Shown: positions 38,465-52,851 of the stretch, piece after piece | Layout: each line of letters starts with the position of its first letter | How positions within the stretch are numbered: the stretch's first letter is position 1 | From: Flaccisagitta enflata | Taxonomy: Eukaryota > Chaetognatha > Sagittoidea > Aphragmophora | Assembly: GCA_965153355.1 (NCBI GenBank) | Contig: OZ231127.1 | Location: forward strand, 53,010,001 to 53,074,000 | Reading direction: 5' to 3' | DNA length: 64,000 nt | Translations under genes and position numbers: made by a program | The notes under the pieces: generated by a model | Database searches by the model: none | Seen by the model: only the letters and a program-made list of their open reading frames with translations | Told to the model about the DNA's origin: nothing

Positions 38465-38597
38465 CTTCCGAATTTATGTCTGTACGTCGCCTTCGTCAAT
38501 CCATTGTTATTTGTAAATGGGTTTCCCAGTTACCTGTTTTCTGCAATTGTCTACCTATCTTTGCTGATGTCTGTGTCTGTGTGTCTCTGTCTACCTG

Positions 38598-38601
38598 TCT
38601 A

Positions 38602-38666
<65 letters not shown>

Positions 38667-38690
38667 GTCTGTCTGTCTGTGTGTGTGTGT

Positions 38691-38774
<84 letters not shown>
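38598..38774. repeat. (CTGT)n then (CT)n
   Basis: CTGT to about 38680, GT to 38692, CT to 38774. Confidence 0.97.
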
Positions 38775-38777
<3 letters not shown>

Positions 38778-39254
38778 TCTCAATCCGCCTCTGCTTGACA
38801 CTGTCATTGCGTGTGTCTCGGTAGGAGGTTGATGCGAAAGCCCTCGAAAATGGCGGTTTTATGGGTTTGGAATTTTATGGTTGAGCGGCTGCTTCGCTTT
38901 GATACCTCACAACTCTTATCACACGTCTCGTCAGCCGTTGATCAATGTCGATGCGAGAACAATTCCAATAAAAGCCTTGCCACTTCTGCTGCTTGTTGCC
39001 CGCCGGTGCCGCCATCGCCGCCATCGCCAATCCCCCCCATCGCCAATCCCCCCCCCCTTCTCTGTCCTCTCCCCCCTTTCTCGACTTCCGCGCCGCTTCC
39101 TCTTTTCCACAACTCCCCTTAACCCCCCCCCCTTCCATGCGGAACCATGGACCAAAGAACATCGTCACGGAGAAAGAGCATGATGTAAAAGAAGACAGTA
39201 TAGATTTACCACTCGTACGTGAGGTTAACAGAGGTTTCTGGTACTTGGAGATTA
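38775..39254. other. C-rich stretch, no gene identified
   Basis: 39030-39135 has several runs of 8-9 C. The open frames across it show no recognised domain. Confidence 0.4.
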
Positions 39255-39678
<424 letters not shown>

Positions 39679-40050
39679 TAAGAGCGGCAATTTTCCTGAA
39701 AAGATTCCTTTCAATTTCAGGTGAAGAGCCCGAAAATCGAAAAGCAGATGTACTGCACTGCGAGCGTTGTTCTTGCAATAAATGAAGACCCTCTCTGGTA
39801 TTCACGTACTGAAAGAAGACAAATATGTTAAACGTGAAATGAGTTCTCTGCTTTGGCCTGGAATGGAAGAAGAGTTGTCTATAAAGCGATAACCCTATCC
39901 AAGGATCGGTTAAATCTGGTCTTAGGACCATTTTTTCGGGTTGGAATCGGGATAGATTGTCCCCAAAAGACCCCCATTTGTTGCGAAGAGAAGAGGACAA
40001 GAGGAAAAGAGAAAGAGAGAGAGAAAGAAACGTGAGAAACATAAGAAACA
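39679..40050. other. No gene identified
   Basis: Unique-looking sequence between two simple-repeat tracts. Confidence 0.4.
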
Positions 40051-40051
40051 A

Positions 40052-40147
<96 letters not shown>

Positions 40148-40156
40148 CAGAAAGAC

Positions 40157-40251
<95 letters not shown>
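40051..40251. repeat. (GAAA)n microsatellite
   Basis: About 50 units with two ACAG interruptions. Confidence 0.97.
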
Positions 40252-40329
40252 CCGATATGAACTGGAAGGAAAAAGTTAGGCGACAAAAGAGAAACAAAGG
40301 GAAGGGAAGTTAGAAACAAAACAAATACA

Positions 40330-41060
<731 letters not shown>

Positions 41061-41845
41061 AGAATATATAGATAGAAGAAAAAAAGATAGAAAAACAAGA
41101 ACGAGGAAAAGAATCTAGGGCTATATCTGTTGAAGATGAAGAAGAAGAGACTGAATTGTCAAAGTTTGACGTTCTTCTCTTTAGAATTCCCTCTTGTAGC
41201 AAAGCCCACTTTATATCGAAAACATGTTCACTCTGATGATGAAAAAAGTTTCCCCAAAGTGAAAACCTTCTGAATAGAATATTACAAAAAGGAAAACACT
41301 TTAAATTGCCAGTATTTTCTGCATATTCCAAATCTGCAGTCAAAATTTGGATTTGATTATTTTGAAATTTTCTATAGGGGTAGGGTGAATAGAGGGTAAG
41401 GCGCGGCAACCTAAAAGTGGAATTTCAAACCCAAAATTGATTTCAATAGAAGCCTGAAACAGCCCCACGACATGATCTGTTCGGAGAATGCCAATTTTAT
41501 TGCTTTTAGTCATTTAGGTACAGGCTACTGTACAAGTTTATGTTGCCTTGGATATATTTATAACTTGAGATGTCTATTTTCGGTTATCTATGAAAATTTG
41601 ATTCCCAAAGAAGCTCTACATTTATCTAGCGATGTGGAAGCGGTCGATTTTTACGCCGCTTCCGCCGTTTCCGCTTCCATCTTACCATTTAGATGCCAGT
41701 AGTTATCCCACCCACCAATAGCGGTCTTTCGCTTCCACATCCCTACCTTTATCTCAGGACCAATTAGCAATCAGGATCTATTAGCAATCAAAATACATAA
41801 GCACATTACATCACATTTAGAAAGAAATTGTCTCAAGTACCATTA
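41061..41845. other. No gene identified
   Basis: AT-rich. Near 41630-41745 GCGGTCGATTTTTACGCC and GCGGTCTTTCGCTTCC lie in near-inverted arrangement; not resolved. Confidence 0.4.
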
Positions 41846-42178
41846 CCGAATTTTCTCTAAAAAGCGCCCCGGGCGCTTTTGAAATTGAAATATGACTTTG
41901 CATTTTGACCCTCCAAATAGCGCCCCCTTTGTATTGAAGATAAACTATTATTTGATCCATCTTTTGCATGATAGGCAATCAAAATGCTGAATTTGACTTG
42001 AGATAGAGATATTCATTGCATATATCTGTTAGAAAGTCAGTGAAAATAGCTCATTGTATTGTGTTTTTACATCATTTTACTTTGTATTTCTATGCAAATC
42101 TTTTCTGAAGAGTGTGACACTAAGAAAAACAATGGGGGGGCGCTTTTTGGAGGGGGGCGCTTTATGGAGAAAATACGG
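41846..42178. mobile_element. Small TIR element with GCGCCCC ends
   Basis: Left TACCGAATTTTCTCTAAAAA then GCGCCCC; right GGGGCGCTTTATGGAGAAAA then TACGGTA. TA is a possible target duplication. Non-coding. Confidence 0.7.
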
Positions 42179-43380
<1,202 letters not shown>

Positions 43381-43640
43381 GTTCTTGCTACATTGACGTC
43401 AGTGTCTTAAAGAGGCGTTTCGGACATATCAAACTTTTCTTCTCACTTGTCAGTCGCGCGGGTGTAAAGCGCCAATCATCCAAGAATACGATCTTCATCT
43501 TCATTAAGAAATAAGAAGAAGCGCTTATGGCTCAAACTTATGAAAGCCGGGTTCAACGATCACACTCTCATTACGCTTATAACGGGTAAAGTTTTATAGA
43601 GCGAGACTAAGGAAAGAAAAAGAGGGTGGGTACCCTTAGT

Positions 43641-43800
43641 GCGACTTTCTCACTGGAGGGAATTTTTTCTCACTAAAATTCCCTTTGGTGAGACAAAAAA
43701 ATAATCTCACTGGAGGGAATTTTAGTGAGAAAAAATTCCCTCCAGTGAGACTACCATTTTTCCCTTTAGTGAGACTAATTTTTCCCTTTAGTGAGAAAGG
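43641..43800. repeat. Cluster of palindromic CTCACTGGAGGGAATTTT repeats
   Basis: TCTCACTGGAGGGAATTTT and its inverse AAAATTCCCTCCAGTGAGA alternate. A near-perfect palindrome of about 45 bp lies at about 43706-43752. Confidence 0.85.
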
Positions 43801-43802
43801 AA

Positions 43803-44291
43803 ACAAGTCATCCAAGGATCGCACATGGCCAGCGGTACCCGATGCCCTGCTTGGAGTGATTAGCTGAAGAAGTGGAGTGAGAGCAGGGCAGCGGCCCCAA
43901 AGGGCCGATGTCCTGTAGGACACAGGGGTGAACCGTTACGTCTGTCTGACATATTATTCAATGAGAATTTGAGGTCTGAGAGGCTGGATCTAGGGCCCAA
44001 GAGGCTGGATTTGAGGCCCAAGAGGCTGGATTTGAGGCCCAAGAGGCTGGATTTGAGGCTAGAGAGGCTGGATTTGAGGCCTGAGAGGCTGGATTTGAGG
44101 CCTGAGAGGCTTGATTTGAGGCCTGAGAGGCCAGATTTGAGGCCTGAGAGGCCAGATTTGAGGCCTGAGAGGCTGGATTTGAGGCCTGAGAGGCTTGAGA
44201 AGCTTTGGAGGGGGGGGACGTACGTACGTACGTAACGGTTCACCCCTGTGTCCTACAGGACATCGGCCCTTTGGGGCCGCTGCCCAAAAAG
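43803..44291 (+). mobile_element. Family B element, GGTGAACCG-arm subfamily
   Basis: Leader AACAAGTCATCCAAGGATCG, arm GTCCTGTAGGACACAGGGGT then GAACCGTTACG, a core of about eleven 21-bp monomers (GAGGCTGGATTTGAGGCC), G-run, (ACGT)n, and a mirrored arm. It ends GCCGCTGCCCAAAAAGG. Confidence 0.88.
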
Positions 44292-44320
44292 GAAAGAGAA
44301 AAAGAAAAGAAAGAAGATAA

Positions 44321-44326
<6 letters not shown>

Positions 44327-44383
<57 letters not shown>
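44327..44383. repeat. (GA)n in the tail of a family B copy
   Basis: GA units following a purine-rich AAAGAAAAGAAAG tail. Confidence 0.95.
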
Positions 44384-44386
<3 letters not shown>

Positions 44387-44704
44387 TTATTGCCCAGAAT
44401 TCTTGGCTTAGAGATGCACCAATACATTATCCCCAATTAGGGGGCCTTGTGATACACTATATAACCTTATTTTCTTGAAATGCCCAATGCACCTTTATCG
44501 GGAAAGCGATTGTCTCTTTCATGAGGAATCTAGAATCGGGCTAACCTCTCCATGGGCTCAACACACTAATCGCTTTATTGCTCCTAAAGAAAACAACCAG
44601 AGTAGCTATCTGATGTTTTTTTCTCAAATGATACTACAGCGCTCTCTATGGGGCTTTCTTTAAATTCTTATACAAGGATGATTCTTCTCATTTTCACTCC
44701 AATG
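44384..44704. other. No gene identified
   Basis: Unique-looking; a short open frame without recognised domain. Confidence 0.4.
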
Positions 44705-44770
44705 CACGCGACTTTACACTATGTTGGTTGGTCAGTCATTTTCCTGTATTTGTCTGTCCGTCTGTCTCAA
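44705..44770 (-). mobile_element. Family A fragment
   Basis: GCACGCGACTTTACACTATG, GGTTGGTCAGTC and GTCTGTCCGTCTGTC. Confidence 0.4.
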
Positions 44771-44780
44771 ATACTATTTT

Positions 44781-45560
44781 GCAGGGAGGTACACCATAAT
44801 GTCAAGTATCTCCAGTAAAAATTTTGCCCAAATCGGTGAACTTTGAGGGAGGTAACAACATTCTTTTCCATTAAAAAATCGCGAAAAACACAATTTTTCC
44901 TAATTTAGGTACCTAGAAATTCTTTAAAAAAAAATTTTTTTATCATGAATCTTTATTAAGGTCTATCATATGTGCATGCAAAAATAATTGGCCGATATTT
45001 CAACTTTTTTTTAGGTTATAACTTGAAAAAAGGCCAAGAATTGTCAAATTTTGCGATTTTGGGTCCTACGGTCTCCAAAAAAAGTGTTATTTGACACCCA
45101 AAAAATGCTCTCAGGGTCGTGAAATTTTTTGGGGGAATCAACAACAGTCACTAAAAAGAATTTTAGCCCTTGGTTCATACGTCCCTGCCATAACATGGCA
45201 ATGTCTCTGGCCAAAAGACGATTTTTGAAGTCATTTTTTTTCCATTTTTTGATTTTCAAAGACAATTTTGGGTACTTAAAGTGATGAAATTTTGCATGGA
45301 GGTACTTCATAATGTGAAGTATCTCCAGTAAAAATTTTGTCTAAATCGGTGAACTTTAAGGGGGGTAACAATTTTTTTTTCTTTTCAAAATTCGCGAAAA
45401 ACACGTTTTTTCCATGTTTAGGTACCTAAAAATTTTCCGAGGTTCAAAATTTTTTACATACAACTAAATTAAGGTCTAATACATATGTGTGCAAAATTTC
45501 ATGGCTTTACTCCATGTTTAAGTTAGGTTTCAGGGCCAAAAATGGTCAAAAATGGCTAAT
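44781..45560. repeat. Direct tandem repeat, period about 513 bp
   Basis: Unit 1 from 44781 and unit 2 from 45294 share GGAGGTACNYCATAATG, AAGTATCTCCAGTAAAAATT, AAATCGGTGAACTTTRAGG and TTTAGGTACCTA. AT-rich, no ORF conserved between the units. Confidence 0.8.
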
Positions 45561-45779
45561 TTTGGCCATTTTGGGCACTTTTTTTGGAGACCTTCGAACT
45601 AGCACCTGAAACTGGGTATTTCAAAACTGGATTAGTGATCCCCAAGGTGATACGCACATTTTAAGACCCAACTTCATAGGTATCAGGGGACTCGCCCTTT
45701 TTATGAAGCCTTAGAGACCGAAAAACCACAGACGGCTATCAAATTTTGGACAGTCCAATCTGTTTTAAGGCAAAAAAAA

Positions 45780-46355
45780 AATAGTCGCAAAAGCGTTAAT
45801 GGTCAGCGGTACCCGTTACCCCTATGTGAGTGTGTGGGTGTAAGGTGGTTAGAGGGGCAGTGGCCCCAAAGGGGCCGATGACCTATGCTGTTTTTTTTTA
45901 GCCTGGCGGCTGGGATTAGGGCCTGGAGGCTGGCATTGGGGCTTTGAGGCTGGGATTTGAGCCTCAAGGCTGGGATTTGAGCCTCGAGGCTGAGGTTTGA
46001 GCCTCGAGGCTGAGGTTTGAGCCTCGAGGCTGATGTTTGAGCCTCGAGGCTGAGATTTGAGCCTCGAGGCTGAGATTTGAGCCTTGAGGCTGAGATTTGA
46101 GCCTTGAGGCTGGGATTTGAGCCTCGAGACTAGGATTAGGGCCTCGAGGCTGGGATTTGAGCCTCAAGGCTGGGATTTAAGTTTTGAGGCTGGGATTTAA
46201 GCCTCCAGGCTTGGATTTGAGCCTCCAGGCTAGGATTTGAGCCATAAGGCTAGGATTTGGGCCTTGAGGGGGGGTACGCTGAAGGAGAAGGAGGAGAAAT
46301 TTCCCCTGTGAGAAATCATAGGTCATTGGCCCCTTCGGGGCCGCTGCCCAAAAAG
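45780..46355 (+). mobile_element. Family B element, GATGACCTATG-arm subfamily
   Basis: Leader AGTCGCAAAAGCGTTAATGG, arm GGCCGATGACCTATG mirrored by CATAGGTCATTGGCCCC near 46318, a core of about sixteen 20-bp monomers (TTTGAGCCTCGAGGCTGAGA), G-run, GAAGGAGAAGG, and end GGGCCGCTGCCCAAAAAGG. Confidence 0.88.
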
Positions 46356-46398
46356 GAAGGAATGAAATAAGTAAGGAAGAAAGGGGGGAATGGAAAGA

Positions 46399-47636
46399 AA
46401 CTAGTCATCCAAGGATCGCACATGGTCAGCGGTACCCGATGCCCTGCTTAGAGTGATTAAGTGAAGTAGAGGATAGAGAGCAGGACATCGGCCCCAAAGG
46501 GCCGATGTCCTGTAGGACACAGGGGGGAATTTCGAGACGTCCTGAGGTATATTAGGTCTGAGAAGATGGATAGAGGTCATTGAAGACGGTTTTGAAGCCT
46601 GGAGGGCAGAATTAGGTTCCAAAGAGTAAACTTGAGGTTTGAGGGGCAGGCTTGAGGCCCAGAGGACAAATTTGAGGCCTAACAGGTCGCCCAAGGGCAA
46701 TATGTGGTCAGCGATACCCGTTGCCCTGCTTTGAGTGATTGTGAATTGGAGTGAGGGGAAGCAGGGCAGCGGCCCCGAAGGGGACGAAGTCCTGTAGAAC
46801 ACAGGGGGACTTTTGTTTGTCCTACCTCAAGAAGTGGATGCTAAACTGAGGTCTAAGAAGGCTGATATAAGGCCTGAGAATGCCGATTGGAAGCTTGAGA
46901 GGGCTGACTTGAGGCTTGAGAGAGCTGGATTAAGGCTTGAAAGGCCAGAGGACTGATTTGAAGCCTGATAGCAATAAATTGAGGTTTAGATGGCTGATTT
47001 GAGGCCTGAGAGGCCTAATTTGAGGCATGAAAGGCCATGTTTGAGGCCTGAGAATTTGGATTTGAGGCCTGAGAAGCCAGATTTGAGGCCTGAGAGGCCA
47101 GATTTGAGGCCTGAGAGGCCAGATTTGAGGCCTGAGAGGCTAGATTTGAGGCCTGGGAGGCTGGATTTGAGACCTGAGAGGCTGGATTTGAGGCCTGAGA
47201 GGCCAGATTTGAGGCCTGAGGGGTCTAATGAAGGGGGGGACTAACGGACGAACGGACGAACGGATGGAAGAACGAAAGTCCCCCTGTGTTCTACAGGACT
47301 TCGTCCCCTTCGGGGCCGCTGCCCAAAAAGCTGATGTGAGGCCTGGAGGGTGGATTGGGGGTATGGAGGGCTAATTTGAGGTCCGGAGGGCAGATATGAT
47401 GTCTGGAGAGCTGATTTAAGGTCTCAAGGGCTAAATTGAGGTCTGAAAGGGCTATTCAGCCTGTTCTGATGGCTCAGAGGGCCAAAATCAGGCCTAAGAG
47501 AGCAAAATTGAGGCCCCCAATGGCCAAGGGGGGGGGACGGACGGACGGACGGACGGACGGAAGGACAGACGGACGTCTCGAAATTCCCCCCTGTGTCCTA
47601 CAGGACATCGGCCCTTTAGGGCCGCTGCCCAAAAAG
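46399..47636 (+). mobile_element. Family B element, GGGAATTTCGAGACG-arm subfamily, interrupted by another B copy
   Basis: The left part (46399-46680) has leader ACTAGTCATCCAAGGATCGC and arm GTCCTGTAGGACACAGGGGG then GAATTTCGAGACGTCC. The right part (47331-47636) has monomers, a G-run, GGAC tract and the matching arm GACGTCTCGAAATTCCCCCC, ending GCCGCTGCCCAAAAAGG. The element at 46681-47330 separates them. Confidence 0.88.
46681..47330 (+). mobile_element. Family B element, AGAACACAGG-arm subfamily, nested
   Basis: Leader AACAGGTCGCCCAAGGGCAA, arm GTCCTGTAGAACACAGGGGG, a core of 21-bp GAGGCCTGAGAGGCCAGATT monomers from about 46990, G-run, GGACGAAC, mirrored arm, and end GCTGCCCAAAAAG. CT lies on both sides (46679-46680, 47331-47332), giving a continuous monomer when the element is removed. 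Confidence 0.9.
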
Positions 47637-47876
47637 GAAGGAATGGAAGGATAGCAAGAAGGAAGGAATGCAAGGAAGGAAGGAAGGTGGGAATTGAAAG
47701 AAAGAAGGAAGAAAGAAAGGAAAGAATGGAAGGAAGGGAGGAATGGAAAGGATAGAATGAAGGGAAGGAAAGAAGAAAGAAAGGAAGGAATGAATAAAAG
47801 AAAGGGAGGGCGGAATGGAGGTAAGATAAGAAGGGAGGAATGGGAGGAGGGAAGGAAGGTAGGAATTGAAGGAAAG
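47637..47876. repeat. (GGAA)n-like purine tail
   Basis: 240 bp of GGAAGGAATGGAAGG-type sequence between two family B copies. Confidence 0.85.
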
Positions 47877-48513
47877 AACAGGTTGCCCAAGGGCAATATG
47901 TGGTCAGCGATACCCATTGCCCTGCTTTGAGTGATTGTGAATTGGAGGGGAACAGGGGGACTTTCGTTCGTCCTGCCTGAGAAAGGGGATGAGATACTAT
48001 AGAGGGCTGACGAAAGGCCTTCAAGAGCCTAAACTGAGGTCTAGGATGGTTGATATAAGGCCTAAAAATGCCAATTGGAAGCTTGAGAGGGCTGACTTGA
48101 GGCTTGGGAGAGCTGGATCAAGGCTTGAAATCAGAGGAATGATTTGAAGCCTGAGAGCAATAAATTGAGGCTTAGATTGCTGATTTGAGGCCTGAGAGGC
48201 CTAATTTGAGGCCTGAGAGGCCAGGTTTGAGGCCTGAGAATTTGGATTTGAGGTCTGAGAGGCCTAATTTGAAGCCTGAGAGTCCAGATTTGAGAACTGA
48301 GAGGTTGAATTTGAGGCCTGAGAGGCATGATTTGAAGCCTGAGAGGCGAGATTTCAGGCCTGAGAGGCCAGATTTGAGGCCTGAGAGGCCAGATTTGAGG
48401 CCTGAGGGGCCTGAGGGGGGGGACGGACAAACGGACAAACAAACGGATAGACGAACGAAAGTCCCCCTGTGTTCTACAGGACTTTGTCCCCTTCAGGGCC
48501 GCTGCCCAAAAAA
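47877..48513 (+). mobile_element. Family B element, AGAACACAGG-arm subfamily, left arm shortened
   Basis: Leader AACAGGTTGCCCAAGGGCAA, then a jump from GAATTGGAGGGGAACAGGGG straight into the arm, so the GGGCAGCGGCCCC part of the left arm is deleted. A core of 21-bp monomers, and a complete right arm ending CCGCTGCCCAAAAAAG. Confidence 0.82.
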
Positions 48514-48552
48514 GAAGAAAGGGAGGAATTGGAAGAAGGAAGGGAGCTATGG

Positions 48553-48989
48553 AAACTAGTCATTTACTGATCGAACATGTTCAGCGGCACCAGATACCCT
48601 GCTTTGAGTGATGAGCTGCAGAAATTGAGTAAGAGCAGGGCAGTGGCCCCAAAGGACCAATATCCTGTAGGACACAGGGGGGAATTACCAGACTATGGAG
48701 GACTGATTTGATTTCTTACAGGGCAAATATGAGGCACCCAGAGGCTGACTTGAAGCCTCATAAGAGAGCCAATATGATGCATGAGGGCAGATTCGAGGCC
48801 TGAGAGGGTAATCTGAAGGTGAGATTGAAGCCAGAAACGTCAGATTAGAGGCTTGAGAGGGCAAATTTTAGATAAGAGATGGCTTACTACAAGCATGACA
48901 GGGGTGATTTTGGATGGAGGGACAGACATCTGGAAATTCACCTTTGTTTGCTACAGTACATTGGCCTTTTAAGGTCGCTGCTGAAAAAG
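48553..48989 (+). mobile_element. Family B element, GGGAATTACC-arm type, degenerate
   Basis: Leader AACTAGTCATTTACTGATCG, arm ATCCTGTAGGACACAGGGGG then GAATTACC, diverged core, and right arm GGAAATTCACCTTTGTTTGC decayed to GGTCGCTGCTGAAAAAGG. Confidence 0.7.
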
Positions 48990-49356
48990 GGATGAGGGTA
49001 GGATTGAAAGGAAAGAAGGAAAGAAGGAAGGCAGAAAGGGAGAAATGGCAAGAAGGAATTAACAAATGCGTCCATCAAATCAAATGTGAAAGCATTGGTC
49101 ATCGGTCCAGAAGCAAGGAAAGAATACAGAAAGGGAGGAAAGGGAGGAACAAAAGAAAGAAAAGAAGGAAGGAAGGAAAGTCGTAACCAAGTAGGGAATG
49201 GATGTAAGGGAGGTCGAAATGTTAGGAAGGGTAGATGAGAGGAATGGGTGAAGGAAGATGTGTAGTTGCAAAAATGAGCACACGACTGTCGCCATCTTGT
49301 TGTTAGTGGAAAGAGGGAGACTCATGTTATGAGAATCTGCTATTTCCTTTGCGTCG
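48990..49356. other. Purine-rich tail region, no gene
   Basis: GGAAAGAAGG-type tail to about 49190, then unique sequence. Confidence 0.45.
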
Positions 49357-49545
49357 TCTCACTGGGGGGAATTTCCTCCACTTTCCTCCTTTTTTGTCTC
49401 ACTAGAGGGAATTTTAGTGAGAAAAAATTCCCTCCAGTGAGACTACATTTTTTTCCCTCAAGTGAGACACTTTTTTTGGTCTCACTGGAGGGAACTTTTT
49501 GGTGTCTCACTTAAGGGAAAAAAATCGTCTCACTAAGGGGATTCC
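49357..49545. repeat. Second cluster of palindromic CTCACTGGAGGGAATTTT repeats
   Basis: TCTCACTAGAGGGAATTTTA and AAAATTCCCTCCAGTGAGAC form a near-perfect palindrome at about 49397-49443, followed by single units in both orientations (CTCACTTAAGGGA, CTCACTAAGGGG). Confidence 0.85.
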
Positions 49546-49589
49546 CCCGAAAAAGAATGCCGAGCATCATCAACATTGTCTTATAAAAA

Positions 49590-49808
49590 AACAAGGCCGG
49601 ATACACGGCTACCCTCGTCGCGTGCGGGTGGGCAGGATCCGTGCTTGAGAAGGTCACTAGAGCATTTGGGCAGGAGCAGTACGCTCAAAAAGCTCAAAAA
49701 TGCCGAAAAAAGTAAAAAAAGGGCCACCAAATGACCGACCGACCATCCGACCGTCGACCGCTATAGCGCTAAAGCGGGGTGTAGAGTCGCGTAGCTCGCG
49801 ACTAAAAA
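49590..49808 (+). mobile_element. Family A element, CGGGTGGGCAGG type
   Basis: ACAAGGCCGGATACACGGCT, TCGTCGCGTGCGGGTGGGCA, TTTGGGCAGGAGCAGTACGC, a diverged GACCGACCATCCGACC tract, and end hairpin AGTCGCGTAGCTCGCGACTAAAAAG. Close to 27342-27546. Confidence 0.8.
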
Positions 49809-50030
49809 GCTGTGCTCTGGTAATTTGCTTATCTATTTTGTCCGCTTTTACAGCGCGTTGCATTGACGAACTCCATCATTGGCTACCACAAAAGGACAAG
49901 TCTCCACTGGCGTCTGGAAACAACATTCAACAACAAAAAAGAGTCGATAAGGGACAAGACACAATTGCCCAATGGTTCCTACTTTTTACTGCATTACCAT
50001 ATTGGCAATAGTATTGTAAGTAAGCAATTA

Positions 50031-51879
<1,849 letters not shown>

Positions 51880-52370
51880 TAATAAATCTTTTTGATAAAT
51901 GTTTTACAATAAAGGCGGCTAATCGCCGTCGGAAAAAAGTCGTAAATGCTGAGAAAAAAACAAGAGTTGCAAACAGGTGGACAGGGGCATCCAACCCCCA
52001 TCCACACCCCAACCTCAACCTCAACACACAAGCATCTAGACCCCTTGTTTTTCCACTTTTCCACTCGGATGGACAAACGGACCAACAGACCGATGGATTG
52101 ACTGACGGACAAAGCCTCTCATATAGTCTGTAGTTGAAATGAAAGGTAGACTGTGCTGCCAGGATGCACAATTATCACCTGGAACATTTCAAAGTTCAAT
52201 TAGACTTCAACTAACTTGTTTCCTCGTTTTTGAGAAAAATGCAAAAAATGTGGACAAATAAAAAAAGATTCAAAAAATCATTGCTCCAAAACTATTAATG
52301 ACACAGAATTCTGCTTGGCGTCATCTGAAAGAGGAGAATTAGCTCTTTCTTAGCTATCAATTTCATGCGT
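51880..52370 (-). repeat. Dispersed repeat of about 500 bp, copy 2
   Basis: Reverse complement of 8150-8655 with about 80-85% apparent identity by eye; carries the same TATGAGAGGCTTTGTCCGTC block. Confidence 0.8.
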
Positions 52371-52850
52371 AGTGGCATTCGGCCCGAAAAGCAGATCAAC
52401 TTCCCCAAACTCCTCATGAGAAAAAGGGAAAATCGATTTCCGCCGTAGGTCTCAAAAAGCCAAAGGTATTCTTCGACTTTTTTCCAAATAAGAGTCAAAT
52501 TTACCCAAAAAGTTCTATTTCTGACTTTTTGATTCTATATGAATTTTAGTTTTGTACACTAAAAAAGATATTTTTTCATATATACCAATTATGCTGATTT
52601 TCTGAGCTAGATTCGTTCCAGTTGTTCGTTTGTACGTTTGGTCGCTAGGTTGTTTTTGACGGGGCTTATCACAAAGGTTGTGTTAGAAAGGTTTTACAGA
52701 GGATAATATGGTGATGTGAACTAGAGACCGCATAGATGAAGGCATGCGATGTAGGAATCATACTATGATCTGTGACAAACATAAAATGATAAAAGGCCTA
52801 TAAATGGACCGTTGAAGTTGATAACTGTTTGCACAGCGCAGAACAAATAC
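52371..52850. other. No gene identified
   Basis: No coding or repeat signal recognised. Confidence 0.4.
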
Positions 52851-52851
52851 A

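Noticed and set aside
46990-47244. RPERPDL heptad protein
   Set aside because: It arises from the 21-bp family B monomer (21 is a multiple of 3) in several frames; no start, domain or codon signal.
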